Made by a program: the position numbers and the translations under genes. A DNA stretch of 53,223 nt, from NCBI GenBank assembly GCA_022827025.1, contig JAJDTT010000047.1, forward strand, positions 1-53,223, read 5' to 3'. The DNA is from Acidobacteriota bacterium (lineage in GTDB: Bacteria > Acidobacteriota > UBA6911 > RPQK01 > JAJDTT01). Shown in pieces: positions 52,448 to 53,223 of this stretch (positions within the stretch are counted from its first letter, which is position 1; every line of letters starts with the position of its first letter). The notes under the pieces were generated by a model that saw nothing but the letters and a program-made list of their open reading frames with translations, searched no databases and had not been told where the DNA came from.

Positions 52448-53222
52448 CTTTGAGCAACCTCTTGATGAATTTCGGGACCTCCGACAGCCGGTCGGCCACG
52501 TGGACCCCGGCGTCCTTCAGGAGCGCTCGCTTCTTCCGGGTGCTTCCGCGGTCCCCTTCGACGATCACCGCGGCGTGGCCGAACCGGGTCCCCGGCATCC
52601 GGTCGGCGAAACGTCCCGCGATGAAGGCCACCACCGGTTTCGGGTCGGTACGGGCGGCATAGAACCGGGCGAACTCCTCCTCCATGATCCCGCCGGGTTC
52701 GCAGAAGAGGGCGACCGCCCGGGTCTGGCCGTCCTCCTCGAACAGCGGGAACAGGTCCTGAAAGGTGGAGCCGATCAGCGGATCGCCTCCGATGCTGACA
52801 CAGGTGGATTGGCCCAGCCCCTCCTGACCCAGGAGATTGGCGAACTCACTCGTCATCCCGCCGCTGCGCGACATGACTCCGACGGGGCCCTTGGTGAAGG
52901 TCCGCAGCGTGTTCTCCACGTTGCCGCCCACGGCGCCCAGCTTGGATTCGCCGGGCGAGATGAGTCCCAGGCTGTTGGGACCGATGACGCGGGCGCCATG
53001 CTTCCGCGCGGCGTCCAGCAGGGCGGCGACATCCCGCCGGGGGACGCGCTCGGTCATGACGACCAGCAGGCGGATCCCGTTCTCGACGGCCTCCAGCGCG
53101 GCGTCCCGGACCGCGAAGGGAGGAACCGAGACGACACCGGCGTCGATGGGATGGTTTCGAAGGGCGTTCTTGACACAATCGTAGACGGGGACCCCATAGA
53201 CCTCCTGGCCTCCCTTTCCGGG
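52431..53222 (-). CDS. Succinyl-CoA synthetase alpha-like (SucD) subunit, 5' end outside window
   Basis: At least 263 residues are visible, and the N-terminal part is cut by the window edge. The frame reads PGKGGQEVYGVPVYDCVKNA, then VVSVPPFAVRDAALEAVENG, VIGPNSLGLISPGESKLGAV, GVMSRSGGMTSEFANLLGQE, VSIGGDPLIGSTFQDLFPLF, and the phosphohistidine segment RFGHAAVIVEGDRGSTRKKR. These match the CoA-binding and ligase domains of the SucD family, with the catalytic His in FGHAAVI. The beta subunit would be expected upstream, outside the window. Members may act on succinate or on other short acids. It overlaps the ferredoxin-like gene. Confidence 0.88.
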   Translation of the reverse strand, partial: PGKGGQEVYGVPVYDCVKNALRNHPIDAGVVSVPPFAVRDAALEAVENGIRLLVVMTERVPRRDVAALLDAARKHGARVIGPNSLGLISPGESKLGAVGGNVENTLRTFTKGPVGVMSRSGGMTSEFANLLGQEGLGQSTCVSIGGDPLIGSTFQDLFPLFEEDGQTRAVALFCEPGGIMEEEFARFYAARTDPKPVVAFIAGRFADRMPGTRFGHAAVIVEGDRGSTRKKRALLKDAGVHVADRLSEVPKFIKRLLKDGHVH

Positions 53223-53223
53223 C

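Overview
This is a GC-rich, gene-dense bacterial chromosome segment. Secreted DUF1501 and DUF1549/DUF1553 proteins, CocE-type and Abhydrolase_10 hydrolases, sialidase-like beta-propellers, many PIN-type toxin-antitoxin loci and several families of short palindromic repeats together suggest an uncultured Acidobacteriota or a relative with a similar lifestyle (Planctomycetota and Verrucomicrobiota share some of these families). No rRNA or ribosomal protein is present to fix the taxonomy, so the assignment is an inference. No CRISPR array, complete insertion sequence, integrase or phage structural gene was seen.

Layout. 1-5.4 kb: a decayed N-terminal copy of a gene lying 3.5 kb further on, a small PA2779-like membrane protein, a secreted alpha/beta hydrolase, a broken VapBC locus and a secreted protein of unknown function. 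5.4-8.7 kb: a set for extracytoplasmic redox or lipid chemistry, made of a choice-of-anchor V (Reeler-like) protein, a YceI-like protein and a fused monoheme cytochrome/beta-barrel protein resembling Cyc2. 8.7-14.7 kb: a compact minus-strand operon (class V aminotransferase, GntP permease, RidA, FAD/Fe-S 2-hydroxyacid dehydrogenase) that reads as uptake and oxidation of a hydroxyacid with transamination of the product. 14.7-15.0 kb: a shared divergent intergenic region filled by a palindromic repeat array. 15.0-23.2 kb: a CocE/NonD hydrolase, then the translationally coupled DUF1501, DUF1549/DUF1553 and PPC-domain genes.

23.4-32.1 kb is an extracellular or glycan-scavenging neighbourhood: a sialidase-like protein, two paralogous beta-propeller proteins, a maleate isomerase-like Asp/Glu racemase family protein, an M19 dipeptidase homologue lacking several metal ligands, and an intact VapBC pair. 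At 32.17 kb lies tRNA-Asn(GUU) with a good promoter. Beyond it, up to about 40.2 kb, is an accessory island: YefM/RelE, an orphan Phd antitoxin, a DUF4143 ATPase behind a 17-bp perfect inverted repeat, and an OLD-family nuclease overlapping a UvrD-type helicase (the gene architecture of the Gabija anti-phage system). After these come a transposase remnant, a second copy of the 3' end of the DUF4143 gene, and a ribbon-helix-helix antitoxin with a nonsense-mutated VapC.

40.3-53.2 kb returns to housekeeping-like genes: an NADP isocitrate dehydrogenase with an inserted four-cysteine loop, a class IV aminotransferase, a possible glycosyltransferase, an ankyrin-TPR protein, a serine hydrolase, an error-prone DnaE2 polymerase without a standard start codon, and a cluster of 2-oxoacid dehydrogenase E1 alpha/beta, a single-cluster ferredoxin-like protein and a SucD-like subunit cut by the window edge.

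Main points of interest: the Gabija-like module between duplicated DUF4143 fragments; the repeat families that bracket dnaE2 and icd and appear to have displaced the dnaE2 start; the zinc-ribbon-like insertion in isocitrate dehydrogenase; the Cyc2-like three-gene set; and several toxin genes broken beside intact antitoxins.
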